Shown here: positions 7,325 through 13,697 of the stretch, piece after piece
Layout of the letters: every line of letters starts with the position of its first letter
Numbering within the stretch: the stretch's first letter is position 1
Origin: Comamonadaceae bacterium
GTDB lineage: Bacteria > Pseudomonadota > Gammaproteobacteria > Burkholderiales > Burkholderiaceae_C
NCBI GenBank assembly: GCA_947466165.1
Contig: CANIDW010000013.1
Location: 1 to 13,697, forward strand
Length of the DNA: 13,697 nt
Reading direction: 5' to 3'
Program-made: the position numbers and the translations under genes
Notes under the pieces: generated by a model
Databases searched by the model: none
Told to the model about the DNA's origin: nothing
The model's input: only the letters and a program-made list of their open reading frames with translations

Positions 7325-8119
7325 TTGAGCCGCATAGTTCACCTTTCCCTTAAAGTTGATGACATTCAAAAATCAGGCAACTTTTACCAAAATATGTTCA
7401 ATTTTCAGGACACTACCACTAAGAAAACGCGTGACCATACGTCTCGGCACATGACTGACGGCGAGATTGACTTTACTTTGATCCAGTACGACGCAGGCAC
7501 CACTTCGGCAGAGTCAACGGCGGCCGGTGAAGGTCCCTGTATTCATCATTTCGCCATCGAAGTGGAGGACCTTGAAAAGGCAACTGCCGATATCAAAGCC
7601 AATGGTTGCGTTGTGGTGAGCGATCCCGGGGTCATACCCGTCAAATTCCGTGCCCCAGGAGGAACCATCGCAGAACTGGTCGAAATTGGCAGGTACCAGC
7701 TCGATAGCGGCGGTAACAAAATCAACCGGATCACGCACATTTCCCTGAAGGTGGAAGACATCCAATCCGTGGGTGATTTTTATATCAAGCTTTTTGGCTT
7801 TCGTGACACCGAGACCAAAAAAACGCGTGACCATACGTCGCGACACATGACAGACGGCGAGATCGATTTCACTTTGATCAAGTACGACGCGGGCACCACT
7901 TCGGCAGAGTCCAAAGCGTCCGGAGCTGGCCCTTGCATCCATCATTTTGCGGTGGAAGTCGAGGATCTGGAAAAGTCCGCGAAAGACTTGCAGTCGTTCG
8001 GCTGTAAGGTCATCAGCGACCCGGGCGTTATTCCGATCAAGTTCCGCGATCCGGGAGGTACCATTGCGGAGCTGGTAGAGATTGGTCGCTATGCCCAATT
8101 AGGTCTGGGCCGTCATTAA
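7325..8119 (+). CDS. Two-domain VOC (glyoxalase/dioxygenase superfamily) protein, tandem-duplicated
   Basis: A 264-residue cytoplasmic vicinal oxygen chelate protein made of two consecutive domains (residues 2-124 and 134-256) joined by a short linker. Aligned without gaps the domains share 94 of 123 residues (about 76%). Probable metal ligands are present in both: His6, His75 and Glu117 in domain 1, and the matching His138, His207 and Glu249 in domain 2, so both could be active. The invariant block TKKTRDHTSRHMTDGEIDFT is identical in the two copies. VOC enzymes include glyoxalase I, epimerases, extradiol dioxygenases and resistance proteins; none can be assigned. The TTG start is chosen because SRIVHLSLKV aligns with NRITHISLKV of domain 2 and AAGGAG precedes it. 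It heads the tctBA-bug run and is divergent from LysR, so it may convert the imported compound or its CoA or ring-cleavage product. Confidence 0.88.
   Translation: MSRIVHLSLKVDDIQKSGNFYQNMFNFQDTTTKKTRDHTSRHMTDGEIDFTLIQYDAGTTSAESTAAGEGPCIHHFAIEVEDLEKATADIKANGCVVVSDPGVIPVKFRAPGGTIAELVEIGRYQLDSGGNKINRITHISLKVEDIQSVGDFYIKLFGFRDTETKKTRDHTSRHMTDGEIDFTLIKYDAGTTSAESKASGAGPCIHHFAVEVEDLEKSAKDLQSFGCKVISDPGVIPIKFRDPGGTIAELVEIGRYAQLGLGRH
7328..8092 (+). repeat. Tandem intragenic duplication, 396-bp period
   Basis: Copy 1 is 7328-7696 and copy 2 is 7724-8092, in phase and gap-free. The core segments 7421-7515 and 7817-7911 differ at 9 of 95 bases, mostly third codon positions, while the flanks have diverged further. 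The pattern fits a gene-internal tandem duplication with either strong constraint on the core or later gene conversion. Confidence 0.85.
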
Positions 8120-8129
8120 GACTGCCCTC

Positions 8130-8170
8130 GCAAGCCATTGGGCAAGCCATTGGGCAAGCCCAATGCTTGC
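8130..8170 (+). repeat. 12-bp direct repeats feeding a strong bulged hairpin (VOC-tctB spacer)
   Basis: GCAAGCCATTGG occurs twice head-to-tail (8130-8141 and 8142-8153), and a third partial unit begins GCAAGCC at 8154. The second copy pairs with the downstream arm: GCAAGC (8142-8147) with GCTTGC (8165-8170) and ATTGGG (8149-8154) with CCCAAT (8159-8164), leaving C8148 bulged and a CAAG loop. The first copy could pair with the same 3' arm, giving mutually exclusive folds. No T-tract follows, so an mRNA stability or processing element that tunes tct expression relative to the VOC gene is more likely than a terminator. Confidence 0.6.
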
Positions 8171-8228
8171 GTTGATGTGCCTCTTACGGCATCAAGGTCT
8201 TGAACAATTAAAAATCAGGGAAAACACA

Positions 8229-8687
8229 ATGAGTTCATTCACCAGAAAGGGTGACTTCTGGGCGGGCCTGGTGATGGCCGCGCTGGGTATGTTCGTCGTC
8301 ACTCAGGCCTATGCCTGGGATTACATGACTGAAGATGGACCTGGCGCTGGATTTTTCCCGCTCTGGTATGGCGCTGTGATGGTGGTTTTATCCCTTTTGC
8401 TTGTGGCCGGGGCCGTGCTCAAAGAGGGCGCCAAAGCCAAAGCAGTACGTTGGGACGATATGCGGAGAGCCATGACCTGTTGGATTGCCTTTTCTGTGTG
8501 TGTCGGCATCATCAAGTTCGTGGGCTTCATGCTTGCCTTCGGCTTGCTCATCTGGTTCATCATTGCCATCATGTTCGGTCGTCCTCAACGGATTGCTTTG
8601 CCTTATGCCATTGGTGGTGCGGTCGGGTTTTACGCGCTCTTTACTTTGGCGCTTGAGCTGCAACTCCCCGTTGGAACATTATTTTAA
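8229..8687 (+). CDS. tctB: TTT transporter small membrane subunit TctB
   Basis: A 152-residue inner-membrane protein with about four or five hydrophobic segments (near 10-28, 46-63, 82-102, 104-118 and 125-145). It is the small subunit of a tripartite tricarboxylate transporter, working with TctA and a periplasmic Bug/TctC protein to import a carboxylate using an ion gradient. The GPGAGFFPLW stretch after TM1 is typical of TctB. The frame is open back to 8163, but the ATG at 8229 is preferred: CAGGGA at 8216-8221 precedes it at a suitable distance, and the 22 upstream residues are unlike the family and would overlap the repeat/hairpin. It sits 109 bp after the VOC gene and 19 bp before tctA. 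Confidence 0.88.
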   Translation: MSSFTRKGDFWAGLVMAALGMFVVTQAYAWDYMTEDGPGAGFFPLWYGAVMVVLSLLLVAGAVLKEGAKAKAVRWDDMRRAMTCWIAFSVCVGIIKFVGFMLAFGLLIWFIIAIMFGRPQRIALPYAIGGAVGFYALFTLALELQLPVGTLF

Positions 8688-8706
8688 AAATTAGAACGCA
8701 CACACA

Positions 8707-10215
8707 ATGGATATTCTGAATGGATTGATGCAAGGTTTTTCGGTCGCTTTGACGCCGATGAACTTGGTCATGTGTTTTTTAGGCTGCTTGTTAGGAACCA
8801 TCGTGGGCGTGTTGCCGGGTCTGGGCCCGCCTGCCACCATCGCGATGCTATTGCCTCTGACCTTCAAGATGGACCCGACCGGCGCCATGATCATGCTGGC
8901 CGGCATTTACTACGGCGCCAAATATGGCGGCTCAACAACCTCCATCCTTCTGAATGTACCGGGCGAATCTTCGTCCGTTGTGACTTGTCTGGACGGTTAC
9001 CAGATGGCCCGCAAAGGTCGTGCGGGAGCGGCACTGGGCATCAGTGCCATCGCTTCTTTTGTGGCGGGAACCATCGGCACCGTTTTGCTGATGCTGGTGG
9101 CCCCGCCACTGGCAAAGCTGAGCCTTGCTTTTAGCTCCCCTGAGTATTTTGCGTTGATGGTGCTTGGCCTGGCAATGGTGGTCCTGTTGGCCGGCGATTC
9201 CTTGACCAAGGCTTTGCTGGCAATGACTTTTGGCCTGTGGATCGCCGGAATGGGTACAGACTTGTTTACGGCTACCTCGCGCTTTACCTTCGGCCAGACT
9301 GAGCTGCTGGGGGGCATTGACTTCGTTATCGTGGCGATCGGAATTTTTGCCGTGGGTGAAGTGATGGCCAATATGGAGCCTGAAAAACCGCTCGACATGT
9401 TGCCTGTACCTAAAGGCCTGAAGAATTTGTTTCCGACCCTGCAGGACTTGAAAGATTGCCGTTTTGCTTTTATGAACGGATCGATCATTGGATTTTTCAT
9501 TGGGATTCTTCCCGGTGCCGGGGCGACGATTTCTTCCTTTCTTAGCTACGGCCTTGAAAAAGCGGTGTCCAAGCATCCAGAAAAATTTGGGACTGGTGTC
9601 ATCGAAGGTGTCGCTGCGCCAGAGGGTGCTAACAATGCCGATACGGCAGGTGCCATGGTTCCGCTCCTGACGCTGGGCATCCCCGGCAGCGGCACGACCG
9701 CCATTTTGTTGGCTGCGCTGGTGCTTTGGGGATTCAAGCCGGGCCCAATGTTCATTGAAGACAGTCCCGCGATGTTCTGGGGCCTAGTGGCCAGCATGTA
9801 CATCGGTAATGTCGTATTGCTCATACTGAACCTGCCCCTGGTTGCAGTGTTTGCGCAATTGTTGAGGATGCCGGGCTATGTCATGTATCCCTTGATCCTG
9901 GGCGTGTCTATGGTGGGCATTTACACCATCAATTCAAGTATTTTCCAGCTCTGCCTGCTGGCGGTCTTCGGTCTGGTTGGTTACGCGATGAGAAAGCTTG
10001 ACTTTCCGACGGCCCCATTGGTGCTAGGCTTGGTGTTGGGCGATTCAATGGAAAAAGCGTTGCGTCAATCATTGATGATGTCCCAAGGTGACTTGTCCAT
10101 TTTGCTGCGTCCCATTCCTGCGGTGCTGCTGAGCATCGCTGCTTTTCTGTTGCTTGTGCCACTTATCAAAAAATTCAATTCGGTACGAGCTCAGGTCATT
10201 GATAAAGAAGCCTGA
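8707..10215 (+). CDS. tctA: TTT transporter large membrane subunit TctA
   Basis: A 502-residue integral inner-membrane permease with about 12 transmembrane segments, the translocating subunit of a tripartite tricarboxylate transporter. Conserved blocks are GVLPGLGPPATIAMLLPLT (34-52), YYGAKYGGSTTSILLNVPGE (68-87) and the second-half counterparts GILPGAGATISSFLSYGLEK (266-285) and GIPGSGTTAILLAAL (324-338), which show the two-fold internal pseudo-symmetry known for the family. The length is standard and no disruption is seen. No clear Shine-Dalgarno sequence precedes the ATG, only 19 bp after tctB stops, so translational coupling is plausible. The Bug gene follows after 31 bp. Solutes known for related systems include citrate and other dicarboxylates or aromatic acids; the one carried here is unknown. 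Confidence 0.95.
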   Translation: MDILNGLMQGFSVALTPMNLVMCFLGCLLGTIVGVLPGLGPPATIAMLLPLTFKMDPTGAMIMLAGIYYGAKYGGSTTSILLNVPGESSSVVTCLDGYQMARKGRAGAALGISAIASFVAGTIGTVLLMLVAPPLAKLSLAFSSPEYFALMVLGLAMVVLLAGDSLTKALLAMTFGLWIAGMGTDLFTATSRFTFGQTELLGGIDFVIVAIGIFAVGEVMANMEPEKPLDMLPVPKGLKNLFPTLQDLKDCRFAFMNGSIIGFFIGILPGAGATISSFLSYGLEKAVSKHPEKFGTGVIEGVAAPEGANNADTAGAMVPLLTLGIPGSGTTAILLAALVLWGFKPGPMFIEDSPAMFWGLVASMYIGNVVLLILNLPLVAVFAQLLRMPGYVMYPLILGVSMVGIYTINSSIFQLCLLAVFGLVGYAMRKLDFPTAPLVLGLVLGDSMEKALRQSLMMSQGDLSILLRPIPAVLLSIAAFLLLVPLIKKFNSVRAQVIDKEA

Positions 10216-10246
10216 AACCCGTCCACCAACACAACCGGAGACAGCC

Positions 10247-11224
10247 ATGAAACTATCTAAAACTGTTTGTTCACTTGCTATTGCAGCTTTGGCAGGCTTT
10301 GCTGGGTTTGCACATGCCCAGTGGAAACCAACCAAGCCGATCGAAATAATCGTGCACACGGCGCCCGGGGGAGGCAATGACTTGCTCGCACGCGCCATGG
10401 TCCAAATGCTGGAAAAAGAAAACTTGTTGCCCGTTCGCATGCAGGTTCTTAACCGACCTGGCGGGAATGGCGCAGTGGCGGCTGCTGCCATCGCAGAAAA
10501 AAAAGGCGAACCACACACACTGGGCGTGGTCTCGAGCGCCTGGATCGCTAATGCTCTTGTCACCCGTGAGGCCAAGGTGACCTTGCACGACCTCACCCCG
10601 GTCGCAGGTCTGTTGCAAGAGCCCGCACTGATTGCCGTGCGTTCTGACTCCCCGTTCAAAACACTCAAAGAGTTCATCGAGGTCGCCAAAGCCAAACCCG
10701 GGACACTCAAACAGTCAGGTGGTTCAGTCACATCGCGCGACAACATCATTCGCCAGACACTGCAACACAGCACCGGGGCCAAATGGGCGTTCGTTTCGTT
10801 TCCAGGCGGTGGTGAGCGCCTGGCAGCCTTGCTTGGCGGTCACGTCGACATGATGGTGATTGAGCCTCAAGAAGCCGGTGAGCAGATTCGTGCCGGAAAA
10901 CTCCGCGTATTGACTCAAATCTCTGACAAGCCGCTCTCAGGTTTTCCGAACGTTCCGAATCTGAAGCAGTCTGGATTCGACGTCGGATCTACGCCACAAA
11001 TCCGCGCCGTGATGGCTCCACCGGATTTCCCGAAAGATGCGCTGGCTTATTACGAAGATCTGTTCTTAAAGTTGAGCAAGACGGGTTCTTGGAAAAAATA
11101 CGTTGATGATTACCAGTTAGAAGACAGCTACATGAACGGTGCCGCGTTGGGCAAAACCATCGCCGCCATTGAAAATGATCTAAGAAATCAGTATCAACAA
11201 GCCGGCGTCAAGACGGTCCGATAA
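10247..11224 (+). CDS. Bug/TctC periplasmic binding protein of the TTT system
   Basis: A 325-residue solute-binding protein that presents the substrate to the adjacent TctBA. Residues 1-24 are a signal peptide (MKLSKTVCSLAIAALAG..., AHA before Gln25). The mature protein has the family landmarks: WKPTKPIEIIVHTAPGGGND near its N-terminus, LNRPGGNGAVAAAAI, then LTPVAGLLQEPALIAV, and FPGGGERLAALLGGHVDMMV in the second lobe. The start at 10247 is supported by GGAGA at 10237-10241 and by the signal peptide. The longer frame from 10154 would overlap tctA and put a non-signal sequence in front. It is clearly different from the orphan Bug protein at 2445, so the two probably bind different ligands. 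It lies directly downstream of tctA and 12 bp before the exporter gene, in one apparent operon. Confidence 0.93.
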   Translation: MKLSKTVCSLAIAALAGFAGFAHAQWKPTKPIEIIVHTAPGGGNDLLARAMVQMLEKENLLPVRMQVLNRPGGNGAVAAAAIAEKKGEPHTLGVVSSAWIANALVTREAKVTLHDLTPVAGLLQEPALIAVRSDSPFKTLKEFIEVAKAKPGTLKQSGGSVTSRDNIIRQTLQHSTGAKWAFVSFPGGGERLAALLGGHVDMMVIEPQEAGEQIRAGKLRVLTQISDKPLSGFPNVPNLKQSGFDVGSTPQIRAVMAPPDFPKDALAYYEDLFLKLSKTGSWKKYVDDYQLEDSYMNGAALGKTIAAIENDLRNQYQQAGVKTVR

Positions 11225-11236
11225 GCTTCCCCCGGC

Positions 11237-12241
11237 ATGATGGCAGCCGCGCGGCTGCGCTTACCAGGCTTAGGGTTGGCCTGCGTGCTGGCCCTGGCTG
11301 CAACTTTTGTGTCGACCACGCACGGCGGGCCGCAGATGCTCTACGCCTTGCTGCTGGGCGTGGCCTTTCATTACCTCAGCAAGAATGCGCAGACGCTGCC
11401 GGGCATCGAGTTCTGCAGCCGCAGCCTGTTGCGGCTGGGGGTCGGGTTGCTGGGCGCTCGCATCACGGCAAGTCAGATTGCCGGCCTGGGGTGGATCACT
11501 GCCGCCATCGTGGTGTTGGCGGTGATATCGACCTTGCTGTTCGGCTACGCGATAGCCCGACGACTAGGCATGACGCACGCGCAAGGGGTACTGTCGGGTG
11601 GTGCTGTGGCCATCTGCGGCGGCTCGGCCGCACTTGCGATTTCAGCCGTGCTGCCTCGCGACAAAGAAAGTGAACGCTTCACGCTGATGGTGGTAGTGAC
11701 GGTCACCGTTTTATCAACCATCGCCATGGTGCTCTACCCCCTGATCACCCGGCTTCTGAACCTGCCGCCCGAACTCGCCGGTCTCTTTTTGGGCGGAACC
11801 ATTCATGACGTGGCACAGGTTGCTGGAGCCGGGTATATGTTAAATAACGAAACAGGCGACTACGCTGTGACCATCAAGCTGTTTCGCGTGTCGATGCTTG
11901 CGGTGGTCGTGCTGGTGATTTCGGCCATGTTCCGCAGACAGCGGGAGATCAGCGAAAAAAACGATGCTGTTTCGCCGCAAAGACTCGTGCCCTGGTTTTT
12001 ATGGCTTTTCATTGTCCTGGTCGTGCTCAATTCTGCAGGCGGCATGCCAGCCCCCGTGCAAGATGGGTTGAACTGGATTTCGCGGGCCTGTCTGGTCGTG
12101 GCCATCGTCGCTCTGGGCATGAAAACTTCCGTTCAAGAGCTCCGGTCTTTTGGCTGGCGTCCGTTGGTGATGCTGCTGTCCGAGACCGTATGGATGGCGG
12201 CTTTGGTCCTGACCCTGATCCTGGCCGGAGCAGCGGCATGA
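11237..12241 (+). CDS. YeiH/UPF0324 putative sulfate exporter family membrane protein
   Basis: A 334-residue inner-membrane protein of the UPF0324 family (PF03601, YeiH-like) with about 9-10 hydrophobic segments. The two family signatures are SGGAVAICGGSAALAISAVL (120-139) and GGTIHDVAQVAGAGY (186-200). Members are annotated as putative sulfate exporters, and relatives are found in gene clusters for sulfonate breakdown; transport by this protein is not proven. Two adjacent ATG codons (11237, 11240) are candidate starts and no Shine-Dalgarno sequence is seen. It starts only 12 bp after the Bug gene, so co-transcription with the tct genes is likely. Its last codons overlap the rhodanese gene by ATGA (12238-12241), which points to coupled translation and a shared sulfur-handling role. 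Confidence 0.87.
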   Translation: MMAAARLRLPGLGLACVLALAATFVSTTHGGPQMLYALLLGVAFHYLSKNAQTLPGIEFCSRSLLRLGVGLLGARITASQIAGLGWITAAIVVLAVISTLLFGYAIARRLGMTHAQGVLSGGAVAICGGSAALAISAVLPRDKESERFTLMVVVTVTVLSTIAMVLYPLITRLLNLPPELAGLFLGGTIHDVAQVAGAGYMLNNETGDYAVTIKLFRVSMLAVVVLVISAMFRRQREISEKNDAVSPQRLVPWFLWLFIVLVVLNSAGGMPAPVQDGLNWISRACLVVAIVALGMKTSVQELRSFGWRPLVMLLSETVWMAALVLTLILAGAAA

Positions 12242-13697
12242 GCCTGTGGCAGCCAAACCGTCAAGTCGACTACATCGAGGCGACCGCGTTGAAACAGGAA
12301 CTCGCCAGCGCGGACGAACTGGCCTTGCTGGATGTGCGAGAGCAAGGGCAGTATGGCGAAGGGCATCCATTTCATGCGGTGAACTTGGCCTATAGCCGGC
12401 TCGAGTTTGAAGCCCGCCGGCTGCTACCCAATCCGGCTGTTCAGATCGTGCTTGTGGACGACGGCAGCGGCGACACACTGGCCCTGCGCGCCGCCCGTCG
12501 GCTACAGGCGCTAGGTTACGAGAATGTTCGCGTTCTCAAGGACGGCACACAAGGCTGGCAGGCTGCAGGTTACACCCTGTTCAAGGGCGTGCATGTGCCT
12601 TCAAAAACCTTTGGGGAACTCGTCGAGATCCAATGCCATACGCCGAGGATCTCCGCCAAGGATCTGAACGCCATGATTGAGCGTGGCGATGACATCATCG
12701 TGCTGGATGGACGCCCGCGCAGCGAGTACGCCAAGATGACGATTCCAGGCGCGGTGTGCTGCCCCAATGCCGAACTCGCCTACCGGCTACACCGTCTCGC
12801 CCCTGAACCGAGCACGACCGTTGTCGTGAACTGCGCAGGCCGCACCCGCAGCATCATCGGCGCACAGTCTCTGATCAACTTGACGGCTCGCCCCCGCATC
12901 TTCGCGCTTGAAAACGGTACCCAGGGGTGGTTTCTAAACGACTATCCACTGGAGCTGAACAGCGACCGGTTCTATCCAGAAGTCTCTGCAGCCGACAGTC
13001 CTTTGGCCGACGTCAGGCAAAAAGCTGCTGACCTGGCCCTGGCGTGCGGGGTCAAGCGCATCACGGCCGATCAGTTCAGGCTTTGGCGCCTCGACCCCAC
13101 CCGCACCACGTATTTTTTTGACATTCGAACACCTGAAGAGTTTGCAGGAAACCCAACCCCTGGGGCGCGTCATGCCGAAGGCGGTCAACTGGTGCAGGGA
13201 ACCGATCTTTACGTCGCTGTCCGCCATGCTCGCGTCGTTCTCTTCGACACCGACGGCATTCGTGCGCCTTTGATCGGCAGCTGGCTGGCTCAAATGGGCT
13301 ATGAGACTTGCTTGCTCGCAAGCGATGAGGCATTGAGCGCGGACGAGATCAAGCCCTTGCACGATGACAAGCAGGAGACGACGCTATTGCCGGAGCTCAA
13401 GCCCGACGAATACGGCGCTTTAGACGGCGCTGTCATCACGATCGACCTGCGCCCGAGCATGGCGTTTCGCGCCGGGCATATCCGGGGCTCGGTCTGGTCG
13501 ACGCGTAGCCGTCTTCGCGCTTGTGTCGATGCGCAGAGCGCCCTGATGGGTCAAGCGTCAGCGCCCATTGTTCTGGTGGCCAGTCATCCAGGTATTGCCG
13601 CCCTTGCAGCGAGTGAATTGAGCGCCGCGCAGCTGCAGCGCAGCCGATGCATCATCGCCGATTCAGCCACTTTGGCACGATACGGACCCAACATAGA
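12238..13697 (+). CDS. Multidomain rhodanese-like sulfurtransferase, 3'-truncated by the window edge
   Basis: The frame from ATG 12238 stays open for 486 codons to the window end, so the C-terminus is missing. Four rhodanese-like units can be read: about 10-112 (LALLDVREQGQYGEGHPFHA), 130-235 (IIVLDGRPRSEYAKMTIPGA), 265-365 (TTYFFDIRTPEEFAGNPTPG) and 375-470 (VITIDLRPSMAFRAGHIRG). Only the second has the catalytic loop, N-C-A-G-R-T-R-S with Cys199. The equivalent positions are acidic in the first (Asp74 in VLVDDGSG) and third (Asp337 in VLFDTDG), and around Ser449 in the fourth, so these are probably structural or ligand-binding. The first two units also share a TQGW motif near their ends. 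An active rhodanese transfers sulfane sulfur from thiosulfate or persulfides. There is no signal peptide, so it is cytoplasmic. The ATGA overlap with the upstream exporter suggests that they work together on sulfur oxyanions. Confidence 0.88.
   Translation, partial: MSLWQPNRQVDYIEATALKQELASADELALLDVREQGQYGEGHPFHAVNLAYSRLEFEARRLLPNPAVQIVLVDDGSGDTLALRAARRLQALGYENVRVLKDGTQGWQAAGYTLFKGVHVPSKTFGELVEIQCHTPRISAKDLNAMIERGDDIIVLDGRPRSEYAKMTIPGAVCCPNAELAYRLHRLAPEPSTTVVVNCAGRTRSIIGAQSLINLTARPRIFALENGTQGWFLNDYPLELNSDRFYPEVSAADSPLADVRQKAADLALACGVKRITADQFRLWRLDPTRTTYFFDIRTPEEFAGNPTPGARHAEGGQLVQGTDLYVAVRHARVVLFDTDGIRAPLIGSWLAQMGYETCLLASDEALSADEIKPLHDDKQETTLLPELKPDEYGALDGAVITIDLRPSMAFRAGHIRGSVWSTRSRLRACVDAQSALMGQASAPIVLVASHPGIAALAASELSAAQLQRSRCIIADSATLARYGPNI

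Noticed and set aside
8163..8228. Longer TctB start at 8163
   Set aside because: The added 22 residues do not resemble TctB N-termini, there is no ribosome binding site, and the start lies inside the hairpin. The ATG at 8229 has a suitable AGGGA.
8932..9576. Long minus-strand frame opposite tctA
   Set aside because: It encodes a low-complexity Gln/His/Arg-rich product and lies wholly antisense to a clear TctA gene, so it is a shadow frame. The same applies to minus-strand frames at 4707-5541, 7514-8098 and 12934-13362.
10154..10246. Longer start for the second Bug protein
   Set aside because: It overlaps tctA and hides the signal peptide. GGAGA before ATG 10247 fits better.

Overview
The window looks like a chromosomal stretch of a moderate-GC betaproteobacterium, most likely order Burkholderiales and plausibly family Comamonadaceae. 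The reasons are two Bug/TctC-type binding proteins, a TctBA tripartite tricarboxylate transporter, a bdhA-type 3-hydroxybutyrate dehydrogenase (a common enzyme of polyhydroxyalkanoate-storing bacteria) and a DUF1289 gene beside a LysR regulator. This placement rests on family content only. I see no rRNA, tRNA, CRISPR array, transposase or prophage gene.

Left part (1-4275, all + strand): the 3' end of a 3-hydroxybutyrate dehydrogenase; a cytoplasmic Cys-type sulfatase followed by an orphan Bug periplasmic binding protein (probably one unit); a small cysteine-rich CWC-family protein; and a stand-alone BLUF blue-light sensor with its own strong ribosome binding site, preceded by a perfect 9-bp inverted repeat.

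Middle (4474-7201): a DHA2-type MFS exporter (+) converges on a minus-strand pair made of a LysR-type regulator and a DUF1289 protein joined by an ATGA overlap. The LysR gene is broken by an apparent one-base deletion. The break leaves a TAGTG stop/start overlap with a Shine-Dalgarno-like AAGGAG placed correctly for re-initiation.

Right part (7202-13697, + strand): a divergent promoter region with a 9-bp direct repeat spaced 43 bp apart, then a compact run: a two-domain VOC metalloprotein made by tandem duplication (TTG start), tctB, tctA, a Bug/TctC binding protein, a YeiH/UPF0324 putative sulfate exporter, and a multidomain rhodanese-like protein that runs off the window. The last two genes overlap by 4 nt. 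The rhodanese frame is open from 12238 to the window end, with one apparently active domain (Cys199) and three domains lacking the catalytic cysteine.

Working model (inference): the LysR regulator, when intact, controls an operon that imports an organic acid through the VOC-associated TTT transporter. The exporter and rhodanese genes may be part of the same transcript and may handle sulfur, possibly because the imported compound contains sulfur. The substrate cannot be read from the sequence. The most notable items are the split LysR gene, the duplicated VOC protein, the repeat/hairpin between the VOC gene and tctB, and the coupling of a UPF0324 exporter with a mostly inactive rhodanese array.
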